A stretch of 64,000 nucleotides of DNA from Chryseolinea soli. Its GTDB lineage: Bacteria > Bacteroidota > Bacteroidia > Cytophagales > Cyclobacteriaceae. Shown here in pieces: positions 43,506 through 52,752 of this stretch. Numbering within the stretch: the first letter of the stretch is position 1; the number at the start of each line of letters is the position of its first letter. The stretch spans positions 7,192,001-7,256,000 of the forward strand of contig NZ_CP032382.1 of NCBI RefSeq assembly GCF_003589925.1. Direction: 5' to 3'. The notes under the pieces are model-generated. The model was not told the DNA's origin and made no database searches. It was given only the letters and a program-made list of their open reading frames with translations. Both the position numbers and the translations under genes were made by a program.

Positions 43506-43621
43506 GAAGATGAGGTTTGCGGTGACGGTCAAAGATAAAAGAAATGGGAAAGGGTGAATAATGTATTCTTTCCTATGGAGTCACCACCCTCAAAAACCTC
43601 ATCGACCTCCCTCGTTCCTTC

Positions 43622-46600
43622 CTATTCTTTTGACTTGGCACCCGGGCCAAACAAACCACCGAATTTGGAAAGTAATGCCAGCGCACCACTCAGCGCCAAG
43701 AGGAAGGTGTTCAGGTTGTCGAACAGTTCTTTTTGGGCCAGGGCCACAAACACCACGATGCCCAGCAGCACCATGACCAGCACCAGGCGGATGCTGTGCC
43801 AGGTGCCGTTTCGCGAAACTTCTTTTTCCATATCGAGCTCTTCGTCCTCCTTGAACACGTTGAGGATAAAATTATTGAAGCTTTGGTTCATGAGCCGCAG
43901 GGAGTCTTTCATTTCGATCACTCCTTTTTGCATCAGGCCCCGGATCAACTTCTGATTTTTCAGGTTTACAAAACCGTCTTTGGCCAGGTCGAAAAGAAAA
44001 TATTTTTCGATTTTGGACAGCGAGTTCCACACGGCGTGATAATAGGGTTCTGCCGTTTCTTCCACCCGCAAAATAAAATCCTCTTCGTCGTGACCGCCGT
44101 GGGTGATGTATTTTCGTTTTTCCAGTGTGCGCAGGTAGTAGCAGGCTTTCAATTCCCGATCGACCAGGCTTGGGGTGGGCGATAGTTTTTGTGACGGGCG
44201 GATGGATTTGTAGCACACCTCAAATTCGCTCAGCATATTTTTCCAATTCCGGAGGGCTGCTTTGTATTCCGATCGCTTATCGTCTTCCGATTTGTCGGCG
44301 GGGACTTTTTGAAGGTCCTTGATCTTATGACGGTACACTTCCAGGATCACCGTGGGCTGGATGGTGGAGGTGATGATGATCTGGTTTGATTTCCCGGCCA
44401 AAAGCTTCTGCAACAGGTCCAGCTTTTTCTGATTGAACGCATGGTCGTTGACGGCAAATTCAAAATGGCGTATCACCTTCACGGGCTTGCCCTCGGAAGG
44501 CACCCAGGCATCGGGACCTTGTTGACAATCGAAGACGTCGGCATTGGCGATGACGCGGCTGATGAATTCGTGCTTGGACGATTGCGGCAGTCCCACCACA
44601 AACAAGCGGGGCACGTTGCGGATCTTGAAGGGCAACCCGCCCAACCGTTGCTTGCCAGGGATCCATCCTAATCCAAAAATATATTTTACAGAAAAACTAA
44701 TGATCCTTCCCACCAGGAAAAACGACAGCACGACCAACAAGAAAATAAAAAGTCCGTACTCGCCACACACGGGATTGAAATCTTTAATCGTTGTCGAAAG
44801 ATATTGCTCTTCATACCGGCCTTTGCGCGGATCGTTCCGGAATTCGATGCCCACTTCTTTTTTGTCGGACATGCTCCACTCCCACTTTTCGTCGTTGGCC
44901 TGTTTGAATGCGCCGGTACTCGACATGCCCAGGGCGCTCGTGAGCCGTGGCCAATATTGAAACAGCAATTTCTGAAAAGCCGAATTCGAGTCGTGTTCGT
45001 CGTTCACCGGCGTGGACGAATAGGGCAAGTAATTGCCCAACGAGTCGATCTTCGCGCGCACTTCGGGATCACCAAAAGGGGCTAATGTGACGTCGAAGGC
45101 TTTTGTTCGTTTGAAGTTCGCTTCAGCGGCCGTCAGTTGCTGATAGCGCGTCCAGATCACCGCTTCCTCGAAGTGTGCCGTCCGGTAGAAGTAGGTCACG
45201 GGAATGATGCTGACCAACACCACCCACATCATCAGCTGGGTGCTGTAGTTGCCGGGGTAGGTCAGCATGTCGCGCATAAAATGAGGCGATGGCCCGGCCC
45301 CGTAGGGCTCGCGCACGTCGGCATAGAACCACCGTTGCACGATGAACTCCGACGCAAAATAAGAACCGGTCAACACCAAGGCAAAGACCACTTGCAACAG
45401 GAACGTTTCCCAGGAATTGTCCCAATACGAAAACGAGCTCCAGTCCAACAGCAGGATGAGGATGACGCTACACGCTGGGAAGACATAGCGTTTCCAGCCG
45501 TCTCGTTCGTGAAACACAACCCAATAGAACACGAGCAGCATCATGGGCAGCGAGACAAAAGTGACCCCCACCGCAAGATCGCCCGCCCACCAGAGCAAGA
45601 CCAGCGAGAAAAGCATGACCGCACCCTGCACGACGATGACGCGCTTGTATTTTTCAGACCGTTCGCGCAACGGCAGCAGCCAACGCAAAAAGAAACGTCG
45701 CTTGTTCAATCGCGACGTTTTATAGTCGCAAAGGAACAACACCAGCAATTGCAAGCCCAGCGAAAAGAAGAGCACGCACAAAAATGAGAACGCAAAAAAG
45801 ATCGTGAGCACCACCGGCGAACGCTGGTCGTCTTTGTTGTGAAACACGACCAGGTGCAACGGAACGTCGTCGATGGGTTGGGTGTACATGCGTTGTTGAT
45901 TGCCTTCGTAGTCGGTTGAGAAGTGTATCGTGGTCCGGCCTTGGATGGCGGCGGCCAGCTTCTCGCGGTGGTCTACTTCCAGCAAGAGATTTTCCTGGTG
46001 GTTCTTTAGGGTGTTGGCATGGAACCATACTTCGCCGGTCTCGTCGATGATGCAGAAACCATAGCCTGGGGGAAGTATGGGGTCCATCACGGAATGAAGA
46101 CGCGTGGACATGGCCAGCACGCTGGTCGATGCCATGGTGCTGTGGGCAATGCCGATGCCGGCCTCGGGTGAGTGGTCGGTCCAGGATTGGATCGATTGCA
46201 GCGTGAATAATTTCGGCTCCACTCCTTTTTTGATTTTCCCGGTGCCAGGCAAATACCACAGGCTGTCCTCCAGCACGCGGCTGAAATATTTGCGCGAGCG
46301 CAAGTTCGGCATGGGATAGTTGCTTTCCTGGTCTTGGGTGGTCAGTGTAATGATGGGTTGGCCGTGGTCGTTGATGTAGAGGATGTAGTTGAAATAAGGA
46401 TATTTCCTCACCGTCTTTTTCAGGAACGCCTGCCCCACCCCGAGGTCACGGACCCCTCTCCGTTTCTGTTCGTGGAGTACATCGCCAAACACAAACCGCT
46501 TCTTTTCGGTGGAATCGGCCTCCATGTAGTCTTGCGTGAGCTTGCCCGTCAGGTTGTCTTTCACGGAATTGAGCACGCCGTAGATCGAATCCAACTCGTT

Positions 46601-47596
46601 CTGAAAACGTTGCTTGATGGTATTCGAAAGGCCCGTCAGGTCGCGGTCTACCGCCTCGTTGGATTGCAGGTTGTCGCTTCCCGTCCAGATCATCAGGAAG
46701 AGCACGGCGCTGCCGAACACGATGCTGAACCCGGCAAACCACACGTTCAATATGTTGAGGCGCTCGATGGCGTTCATGACCAGCAATTTCAAAATGGGCA
46801 TGGCCATGAGCAGGAACAGCATGATCAGAATGGCACTGGTGATGATGAGCGGGTCCACTTCACGGGTTTGCTCGTTGAACGTGTCGGCTTTGATCAGGCC
46901 GCACAACATCCAGTTTTCTCCCTCCTGGAATTCGATGGTATGTACAAACAGCTTATACTTGGTGTCGGCCAGTTCGATGTCGCCAAACCGGCTGGTGAAG
47001 ATTCCTTTGCGCGTCACCATGAGCGAATCCACATTCCGGAGATCGATGCGGTTCTCCAGCGTTTGATAGGCTTCGTTCGCCGACTGGGGAGCGGTCTTTT
47101 CATCCTGGTGCAACGCATGATCGTATCGCTTGATGATAAAGAACTCATCGAACTGATCGGGGCGATAAGCAAAATGATCCATCGGGAGACTGAAGACGCC
47201 ATGCCGGTCGGGATGGGCGTTGGGGTAGATGAAGTAGATCCGTTCAAAATGATTGTGCATGCGAACATCGATGTCGGCATCTTTCAGGTATCCCTCGTAG
47301 GTGACCTTGTCGAGGTCTCGCTGGACGATCTTGGTGACGCTGTCGTTGGGGATGTTTTTCTTTCCTTCCAGGTATTCTTTTGCACGCGACCACGACCGCA
47401 CGATGGTCTTCGCATAGTCTGACCGCATGGCCACCATGTTCTCGCCATACCGCGCCAGGGCCCGGTATTTTTCTTCGCGCAATTTTTCTTCGCGACCGTG
47501 AACGTATACCATCAGGTAGTAGGCAAAGAGTCCACCGATAACCAGGAGTGTGGTGATGGCTACCCAGAATTTTCTTGAGAGGCTAGGGAATTTCAT
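43622..47596 (-). CDS. Giant membrane sensor: Cache-like domains, many helices, degenerate P-loop/STAND-like domain
   Basis: 1324 residues from ATG 47596. After helix 1 (10-31) comes a Cache-like extracytoplasmic domain (35-245), helices 2-3 (247-303), a second sensor-like domain (305-590), a block of about six helices (592-800), a third extracytoplasmic stretch (about 800-940), and one helix (YGLFIFLLVVLSFFLVGRII). A cytosolic part follows: VVGLPQSSKHEFI near 1000 sits where a Walker A is expected but lacks the GxxxxGK[ST] residues; QIIITSTIQP near 1074 resembles a sensor-1 strand; a winged-helix-like unit lies near 1195. Two C-terminal helices end the protein. Family not recognised. It may read an external ligand and change an NTPase-like output; this is inference. 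Confidence 0.8.
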   Translation of the reverse strand: MKFPSLSRKFWVAITTLLVIGGLFAYYLMVYVHGREEKLREEKYRALARYGENMVAMRSDYAKTIVRSWSRAKEYLEGKKNIPNDSVTKIVQRDLDKVTYEGYLKDADIDVRMHNHFERIYFIYPNAHPDRHGVFSLPMDHFAYRPDQFDEFFIIKRYDHALHQDEKTAPQSANEAYQTLENRIDLRNVDSLMVTRKGIFTSRFGDIELADTKYKLFVHTIEFQEGENWMLCGLIKADTFNEQTREVDPLIITSAILIMLFLLMAMPILKLLVMNAIERLNILNVWFAGFSIVFGSAVLFLMIWTGSDNLQSNEAVDRDLTGLSNTIKQRFQNELDSIYGVLNSVKDNLTGKLTQDYMEADSTEKKRFVFGDVLHEQKRRGVRDLGVGQAFLKKTVRKYPYFNYILYINDHGQPIITLTTQDQESNYPMPNLRSRKYFSRVLEDSLWYLPGTGKIKKGVEPKLFTLQSIQSWTDHSPEAGIGIAHSTMASTSVLAMSTRLHSVMDPILPPGYGFCIIDETGEVWFHANTLKNHQENLLLEVDHREKLAAAIQGRTTIHFSTDYEGNQQRMYTQPIDDVPLHLVVFHNKDDQRSPVVLTIFFAFSFLCVLFFSLGLQLLVLFLCDYKTSRLNKRRFFLRWLLPLRERSEKYKRVIVVQGAVMLFSLVLLWWAGDLAVGVTFVSLPMMLLVFYWVVFHERDGWKRYVFPACSVILILLLDWSSFSYWDNSWETFLLQVVFALVLTGSYFASEFIVQRWFYADVREPYGAGPSPHFMRDMLTYPGNYSTQLMMWVVLVSIIPVTYFYRTAHFEEAVIWTRYQQLTAAEANFKRTKAFDVTLAPFGDPEVRAKIDSLGNYLPYSSTPVNDEHDSNSAFQKLLFQYWPRLTSALGMSSTGAFKQANDEKWEWSMSDKKEVGIEFRNDPRKGRYEEQYLSTTIKDFNPVCGEYGLFIFLLVVLSFFLVGRIISFSVKYIFGLGWIPGKQRLGGLPFKIRNVPRLFVVGLPQSSKHEFISRVIANADVFDCQQGPDAWVPSEGKPVKVIRHFEFAVNDHAFNQKKLDLLQKLLAGKSNQIIITSTIQPTVILEVYRHKIKDLQKVPADKSEDDKRSEYKAALRNWKNMLSEFEVCYKSIRPSQKLSPTPSLVDRELKACYYLRTLEKRKYITHGGHDEEDFILRVEETAEPYYHAVWNSLSKIEKYFLFDLAKDGFVNLKNQKLIRGLMQKGVIEMKDSLRLMNQSFNNFILNVFKEDEELDMEKEVSRNGTWHSIRLVLVMVLLGIVVFVALAQKELFDNLNTFLLALSGALALLSKFGGLFGPGAKSKE

Positions 47597-48017
47597 GGTA
47601 CACAAAAATTAATCGACAAAGGCCTTCCGGTATTTTTATTGATGACGATAACCGGATCCGGTAACCCACGGACACTTACCTGAATTCCGGTAACGCCTCT
47701 TTATTTTTTGTACGACTTGTCTTGTCAGCTAACGCGATCCAAAAGCAAAGCCCACCGCCGTGCTTTCATGCTGCAACGCTGGGATGGGCTCTTGGTCTAA
47801 GTTAGGGATTTTAGCGCGACTTCAAACTATGGCGGCAGACCCTCAAGACACAAAAGGGATCAGGCCCCGGGGTATTTTCCTGTCCCTGCTTTCCGTTTTT
47901 GCCGTATCTTTTTATCTTGAGACCTTCAACCCGAATCCTGTCCGCCTATGAAACGGTCCGTCATTTTCCCGCGCCGTCTCGCTCCCTTGAACCTCACCCT
48001 AAACTACATCTATTGAT
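47597..48017. other. 421-base intergenic region between divergent genes
   Basis: It holds the triple repeat at 47626-47694 and probably the promoters of the giant sensor (minus) and the DUF885 lipoprotein (plus). A 63-codon plus frame at 47760 lacks family support and is treated as non-coding. Confidence 0.5.
47626..47694. promoter_or_regulatory. Three phased direct repeats of TCCGGTA upstream of the giant sensor gene
   Basis: TCCGGTA at 47626-47632, TCCGGTAAC at 47657-47665 and TCCGGTAAC at 47686-47694, spaced 31 and 29 bases (about three helical turns). The middle copy is part of a perfect palindrome ACCGGATCCGGT (47651-47662). They lie 30-98 bases upstream of the ATG at 47596, so they could be operator sites. 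Confidence 0.45.
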
Positions 48018-49769
48018 ATGAAATGTATCCGCCTGATCATGCCTGTGCTGGGATTGCTCCTCTTTTTCAGCGCCTGTAAACCCAAAAAAGAAACGGCCGC
48101 CGGCCCCTCGCCTGACTCCACGTTCGCCAAGGTTGCCGACGAGTTCCTGGAAGGTTACTTCACTTTCCGCCCCGGCGTGGCCACTTATCTGGGCCTGCAT
48201 CAATACGACCGGGCCAAAAGAGACTATAGCAAAGCCGGTCTCGCAGCCGAGCTCGACCGCCTGAAAGCCTTCGAACAGAAACTGGCCCCGCTGGGCGACT
48301 CCCTGAGCCCCAAGGCACGTTTCGATCACAAACTGTTGTTGGCGGGCATCCACCAGGAGATCTTTGCCATGGAAGACCTGGCCATCTATACGAAAAATCC
48401 CATGACCTATGCAGGCTCCATCAGCCTCAACATCTTTGTACAGCGCGACTTCGCCCCGCTGAAGGAACGGGTGAAATCCATTATTGCCATCGAAGACCAA
48501 ACCCCGGCCATCTTCGCCGCAGCCCGTGAAAACCTGGCCGACTCGCTGGCCAAGCCCTACGTGGAAACCGCCATCCTCATTGCCCGCGGCGGCGCCGACT
48601 TTCTCGAGAAGGAATTGGTTGAGGCTTTATCGCAGGGTGTGGACGACTCATTGAAAACGGCGTTCACAGCATCCAACAAAAAAGCCATCGCCGAACTCCG
48701 CGGGTTTGCCACCTGGCTGGAAAAAGAAAAGCTTTCCAAGGTGCATAACCACTATGCCATTGGCAAAGCAAACTACAAGAAGATGCTGCTCTACAACGAA
48801 ATGCTCGACGTGAACCCGGAGGACATCCTCACCCAGGGCCTGGCCGAGTTGAAAAAAGAACAGGAGCTCTTTGCCCAGGTGGCCAAGGTGATCAACCCCA
48901 ACAAAAAGGCCATCGACGTATTTGAAGACCTCAAGAAAGATCATCCCACCGCCGACAACCTCATTCCCGACGCCAAGAAAAATCTCGAAACGATTCGCCA
49001 ATTCCTCATCGATAAAAAGATCATCACCGTGCCTTCGGAAGTACGCGTTGAAGTAAAAGAAACACCACAGTTTGCGCGCTCCACCAGCACGGCCTCCATG
49101 GATACGCCCGGACCTTTTGAAAAAGCCACACAAGCCTTTTACTATATCACACCTACCGAGAAAAACTGGTCGGCCAAACAAAAAGAAGAGTGGCTTTCCC
49201 AATTCAGCTACTACGTCACCGACATTATTTCGGTGCACGAAGCATACCCGGGCCACTATGTGCAATTCCTCCACCTGAACGCCTCGCCCATCTCGAAGAT
49301 CCAAAAAACATTTGGCAGCTATGCGTTTGTTGAAGGCTGGGCACACTACACCGAAAAGATGATGATCGAAGAAGGCTTTGGCGCCAAGGATCCTGTCACG
49401 CAAGCCAAGTATCACCTGGCACAGCTGGACGAATCGCTGTTGCGTCTCTGTCGCTTGTGTGTGTCTATCAAAACCCACACCGAAGGCATGACCCTGGCCG
49501 ATGCCACCAAGTTTATCGAAGACAACGCTTACTACGCATACAAGCCGGCTTACCAGGAAGCGTTGCGCGGCACGTTCGATCCGGGCTACTTGTCGTATAC
49601 CCTGGGCAAGCTGCAGATCCTCAAGTTACGCGAGGAATATAAAGCGCAAGAGGGCGCCAGCTTTTCGCTGCAAAAATTCCACGACCAATTGCTGGACAAT
49701 GGCATGCCGCCCATCACATTATTGCGCGAGGTGCTCTTGAAAAATCCTCCTGCGGGAGCGTCGTTCTGA
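48018..49769 (+). CDS. DUF885 family lipoprotein, probable metallopeptidase
   Basis: 583 residues from ATG 48018, with lipobox LLFFSAC (Cys 20). DUF885 zinc site: HEAYPGHYVQFLH (about 407-419) with a second Glu region EGWAHYTEKMMIEEGFG (about 440-456). The N-terminal half is helical. DUF885 proteins are dipeptidyl-peptidase-like metalloenzymes related to M3-type folds; substrates are poorly known. It is probably anchored in the outer or inner membrane facing the periplasm. A terminator follows at 49794-49824. A paralogue lies at 54292-56046. Confidence 0.9.
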   Translation: MKCIRLIMPVLGLLLFFSACKPKKETAAGPSPDSTFAKVADEFLEGYFTFRPGVATYLGLHQYDRAKRDYSKAGLAAELDRLKAFEQKLAPLGDSLSPKARFDHKLLLAGIHQEIFAMEDLAIYTKNPMTYAGSISLNIFVQRDFAPLKERVKSIIAIEDQTPAIFAAARENLADSLAKPYVETAILIARGGADFLEKELVEALSQGVDDSLKTAFTASNKKAIAELRGFATWLEKEKLSKVHNHYAIGKANYKKMLLYNEMLDVNPEDILTQGLAELKKEQELFAQVAKVINPNKKAIDVFEDLKKDHPTADNLIPDAKKNLETIRQFLIDKKIITVPSEVRVEVKETPQFARSTSTASMDTPGPFEKATQAFYYITPTEKNWSAKQKEEWLSQFSYYVTDIISVHEAYPGHYVQFLHLNASPISKIQKTFGSYAFVEGWAHYTEKMMIEEGFGAKDPVTQAKYHLAQLDESLLRLCRLCVSIKTHTEGMTLADATKFIEDNAYYAYKPAYQEALRGTFDPGYLSYTLGKLQILKLREEYKAQEGASFSLQKFHDQLLDNGMPPITLLREVLLKNPPAGASF

Positions 49770-49793
49770 TTTGTAAATCTCTTCCCTCGAAAA

Positions 49794-49824
49794 GGTTTAT
49801 GGCCACGGTCGTAAACCCTTTTTT
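49794..49824 (+). terminator. Rho-independent terminator after the DUF885 gene
   Basis: Arms GGTTTATGGCC (49794-49804) and GGTCGTAAACC (49807-49817) pair with two G-U wobbles, then CTTTTTT. It begins 25 bases after the stop. Confidence 0.8.
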
Positions 49825-49917
49825 ATTTCATCAAAATGCATTGTGCCGGCGCGTTCCAACTTTATCGGTACACGGGGTGTCAAAGTATCAAAGCCTGATT
49901 CAATGGCCCGGACGCCT

Positions 49918-50295
49918 ATGAAAAAATTGATCTTCTTCTCCCTGATGGTCCTGGTTGCATCGGCATGCCATCACGACTGTGTCGAACCCGATCCGGGGCC
50001 GCGGGTATGTGGTGTAGCCAATCCCGCCGAAAACCTGCCTTGGCTGAAAACCATCATCGATGACTTTAAAAAAGACACGACCACTCTGGCATCGCTCCAT
50101 TATGTACAGCAATCGACGTATCACGGCAACACCGTTTTTATCATAGGCACGTGCATTCCCTGGTGTGAATTGAGCTGCTTTAGCATCATGGACTGTGAGG
50201 GAAAGGATCTTGGCTTTCCCCTCGGACTTGATCTTGACGGCCCGGCCACGGTGATCTGGAAAGCTGAAAATTCTTCATGCACCTTCGGGTCATAA
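49918..50295 (+). CDS. Small Cys-rich lipoprotein, copy 1
   Basis: 125 residues from ATG 49918; earlier in-frame ATGs would displace the signal peptide. Lipobox LVASAC (Cys 17), then HHDC. The core CGVANPAENLPWLKTIIDDF and YVQQSTYHGNTVFIIGTC, CIPWCELSCF, and DCEGKDLG match the next gene nearly residue for residue. There are six Cys beyond the lipobox, enough for disulfides in the periplasm. Family not recognised. It is followed 67 bases later by its paralogue on the same strand. Confidence 0.75.
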   Translation: MKKLIFFSLMVLVASACHHDCVEPDPGPRVCGVANPAENLPWLKTIIDDFKKDTTTLASLHYVQQSTYHGNTVFIIGTCIPWCELSCFSIMDCEGKDLGFPLGLDLDGPATVIWKAENSSCTFGS

Positions 50296-50362
50296 TAAAA
50301 AGTGCAAAGCGACCCAACCCTTTTCTGCCACCCTGTGTCTATACGTGAAATAGAAACACCCC

Positions 50363-50725
50363 ATGAAAGCCACCCTGTTGTCCCTATTACTTCTCGCGAT
50401 CGCCGTTGCCTGCCACCGCGACAAAAATGAACTCGATCCCCTGGTTTGCGGCGTTGCGAATCCCACCGAGAACCTACCCTGGTTGAAGGCCGTTATTGAC
50501 GAGTACAAAAAGGATCAGGACGGATTGATGAAATACAAATACGTTCTGCAGTCGACCTACAAGGGCAGCACCGTGTTTGTTTTTGGGAACTGCTGCCCCT
50601 TCTGTCTTTCGATGATCCTGGTGAGGGATTGCGAGGGCAATCGAATCGAGGTGAAGGCAGGTGAAGGGGAGCCTACCACCGTGATCTGGAAGCCTGAAAA
50701 TTCCACCTGCGAACCTACGAAATAG
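50363..50725 (+). CDS. Small Cys-rich lipoprotein, copy 2
   Basis: 120 residues from ATG 50363. Lipobox AIAVAC, then CGVANPTENLPWLKAVIDEY, YVLQSTYKGSTVFVFGNC, CCPFCLSMILVRDCEGN and a C-terminal TVIWKPENSTCEP. It shares roughly half of its residues with the preceding lipoprotein, including the spacing of most Cys, so the two are a recent tandem duplication. The function is unknown; small disulfide-stabilised domain anchored in the envelope. Confidence 0.75.
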   Translation: MKATLLSLLLLAIAVACHRDKNELDPLVCGVANPTENLPWLKAVIDEYKKDQDGLMKYKYVLQSTYKGSTVFVFGNCCPFCLSMILVRDCEGNRIEVKAGEGEPTTVIWKPENSTCEPTK

Positions 50726-50810
50726 TTTAAGGCTGTGGGTCTCGTTAAATCTAAAGGGTTTGTTTTGGCGTTGCTTTCCGAATATAGAAATTAGCAAGAA
50801 TTGTCATCTG

Positions 50811-50840
50811 GCTTTTGCGTTGCTTCGCGTTGATTAGCGT
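50811..50840. repeat. 10-base tandem repeat, three units
   Basis: Units GCTTTTGCGT, TGCTTCGCGT and TGATTAGCGT place GCGT at exact 10-base steps (50817, 50827, 50837). It lies 17 bases upstream of the next gene's ATG and resembles dispersed intergenic repeats. Confidence 0.5.
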
Positions 50841-50856
50841 AAATTGATTTTGCGCT

Positions 50857-51597
50857 ATGAAAACCTCTTATCTTTTTACATCACTCGGCTTTGCGGCCGT
50901 AACGCTCGCTACCTGGTATTTCTTTTTCAAGATCTTTCGCAAAAGCCTCCACGCCACCCCATTCCCGGAAGAACGACGGAAGCGACTGTTCCGCAATACG
51001 CTGCTGGCCGTTGTGGGATGGATGATGGTGGTGAGTGGACTTTCGCTGAGCGGGGTGCTGAGCGACTTCTCTGCCCTGCCGCCCCGGTTCACGATCGTGC
51101 TGCTCGTGCCGCTGATCACCGTTATCCTCGTGGTGCGGACCGAAACGGTGAAGGTCATTCTCCAGCACACCGATCCAGCTGCGATCGTTGTGTTGCAATC
51201 TTTTCGCATCGCGGTCGAAGTGCTCCTGTGGTTGCTGTTTGTCCAGAACCTGGCGCCGGTGCAGATGACGTTTGAGGGAAGGAACCTCGATGTGCTCTCC
51301 GGCCTTACGGCCCTGCCCGTGGCATGGCTGGCCTCTCGCAAACAGCTTTCGTCTTTTTGGCTGGCCGCCTGGAACCTGGCTTGTCTGGGGTTGCTCATCA
51401 ACATTGTGGCCACGGCCCTGCTTTCGATGCCCACGCCGCTCCGGGTTTTTATGAATGAACCGTCCAGTGTCATCGTGACCCGTTTCCCCGTGGTATGGCT
51501 CCCCGCGTTGCTGGTTCCGATGGCCTATGGACTTCAATTCCTGTCCCTGAGGCAGGTGCTGGCCGGCAAGAAACGCGGAGCCCCTTTGGGTGCTTAA
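50857..51597 (+). CDS. Hypothetical polytopic membrane protein
   Basis: 246 residues from ATG 50857 with about seven hydrophobic segments (for example TSLGFAAVTLATWYFFF, LLAVVGWMMVVSGLSL, FTIVLLVPLITVILVV, WLAAWNLACLGLLINIVATAL). The pattern of an early Lys/Arg-rich loop (FPEERRKRLFRN) fits an inner-membrane protein. No motif of a known transporter or sensor was found. The next gene starts 123 bases later, so it is probably a separate unit. Confidence 0.75.
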   Translation: MKTSYLFTSLGFAAVTLATWYFFFKIFRKSLHATPFPEERRKRLFRNTLLAVVGWMMVVSGLSLSGVLSDFSALPPRFTIVLLVPLITVILVVRTETVKVILQHTDPAAIVVLQSFRIAVEVLLWLLFVQNLAPVQMTFEGRNLDVLSGLTALPVAWLASRKQLSSFWLAAWNLACLGLLINIVATALLSMPTPLRVFMNEPSSVIVTRFPVVWLPALLVPMAYGLQFLSLRQVLAGKKRGAPLGA

Positions 51598-51720
51598 GGT
51601 ATTGGTTCGGGGGAGAGGCCGGCGCTGGCTTGATTTTCAGCTGATCTTCTTCCCTTTGTGGATTTATACGGGTGTATGTTAATTTTTTGAGTTAATTTTT
51701 GGCACTACTAACTACACCCT

Positions 51721-52710
51721 ATGAAATACCTGATCGCCTCTATGCTTGCCGTTGCCTTGTTTGCCTGCGGCAAGAAGGAAAAACTAACCAGCACGATCGA
51801 ACGCATCGACCCGGCCTTCGACGCCCTCGTGGACAGCGACGCCGAGGTGGAAGTGATAGCGGAGGGATTCGAATGGAGCGAAGGGCCGCTGTGGTTGCCG
51901 TCGGCCAACATGCTCATCTTCTCGGACGTGCCCACCAACACCATCTACAAATGGACACCCGAGAAGGGCAAAGAGATCTATCTCATCCCCTCGGGCTATA
52001 CGGGCAACATCCCGCGCGGTGGCGAGATGGGCTCCAACGGCCTTGCATTGAACAATGAAGGCAAACTGGCGCTGGCCCAACACGGCGACCGTCGCGTGGC
52101 CGTGATGAATGCCCCGCTCGATGCACCTGCACCCAACTTTGTGTCGCTGGGTGACAACTATGAAGGCAAGAAGTTCAACAGCCCCAACGACCTCGTGTTC
52201 AACGACAAGGGCGACGTGTTCTTTACCGACCCGCCCTACGGTCTGCCCAACCAAGAGAATGACACCACGCGCGAGACCCCGTTCCAGGGTGTCTACAAGG
52301 CATCACAAGGAAAAGTGACGCTCATCACCGACTCGATCACACGACCGAACGGCATTGCGTTTCTCCCCGGATATAAAACGCTTATTGTCGCCAACTCGGA
52401 TTCAAACAAGGCCATTTGGTATGCCTACGACATCCTGGAGAATGATTCGGTTGCCAATGCCCGCATTTTCCACGACGCCACGGCGGATGCAAAAAAAGAA
52501 AGAGGCTCGCCCGACGGGTTCAAGATCGACAGCCAGGGAAATGTTTTTGCCTCCGGACCCGGTGGCTTGTGGATCATGAACAAGGAAGGCAAGCTGCTCG
52601 GCAAAATAAAACTGTCGGAGGCCACATCAAACTGCGCGTTGTCGCCGGATGAGAAGACGTTGTATGTGACGTGCGATATGTATGTGGGAAGGATCAAGCT
52701 GCGGAAATAG
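51721..52710 (+). CDS. SMP-30/gluconolactonase/LRE-like lipoprotein
   Basis: 329 residues from ATG 51721, lipobox VALFAC (Cys 16). The six-bladed propeller pattern of SMP-30 proteins is clear: EGFEWSEGPLWLPSANMLIFSD (metal-binding Glu in the SEGP segment), FNSPNDLVFNDKGDVFFTDP (Asn/Asp of the metal site), RPNGIAFLPG, and SPDGFKIDSQGNVFASGPGG. Members hydrolyse lactones such as gluconolactone using a divalent metal. It should face the periplasm. Substrate is unknown. It is followed by a CBU_0592-type gene 42 bases later. Confidence 0.9.
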   Translation: MKYLIASMLAVALFACGKKEKLTSTIERIDPAFDALVDSDAEVEVIAEGFEWSEGPLWLPSANMLIFSDVPTNTIYKWTPEKGKEIYLIPSGYTGNIPRGGEMGSNGLALNNEGKLALAQHGDRRVAVMNAPLDAPAPNFVSLGDNYEGKKFNSPNDLVFNDKGDVFFTDPPYGLPNQENDTTRETPFQGVYKASQGKVTLITDSITRPNGIAFLPGYKTLIVANSDSNKAIWYAYDILENDSVANARIFHDATADAKKERGSPDGFKIDSQGNVFASGPGGLWIMNKEGKLLGKIKLSEATSNCALSPDEKTLYVTCDMYVGRIKLRK

Positions 52711-52752
52711 TTCTACTTCGCTGAAGCAAATCCGGCGTAAAGAAATTAAAGG

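Noticed and set aside
46334..47422. 362-codon plus-strand open frame opposite the giant sensor gene
   Set aside because: No signal or domain; the minus-strand frame is continuous over 1324 residues with clear membrane helices and sensor domains.
47760..47951. 63-codon open frame upstream of the first DUF885 gene
   Set aside because: Lies in the divergent promoter region, lacks a plausible start context and family features.
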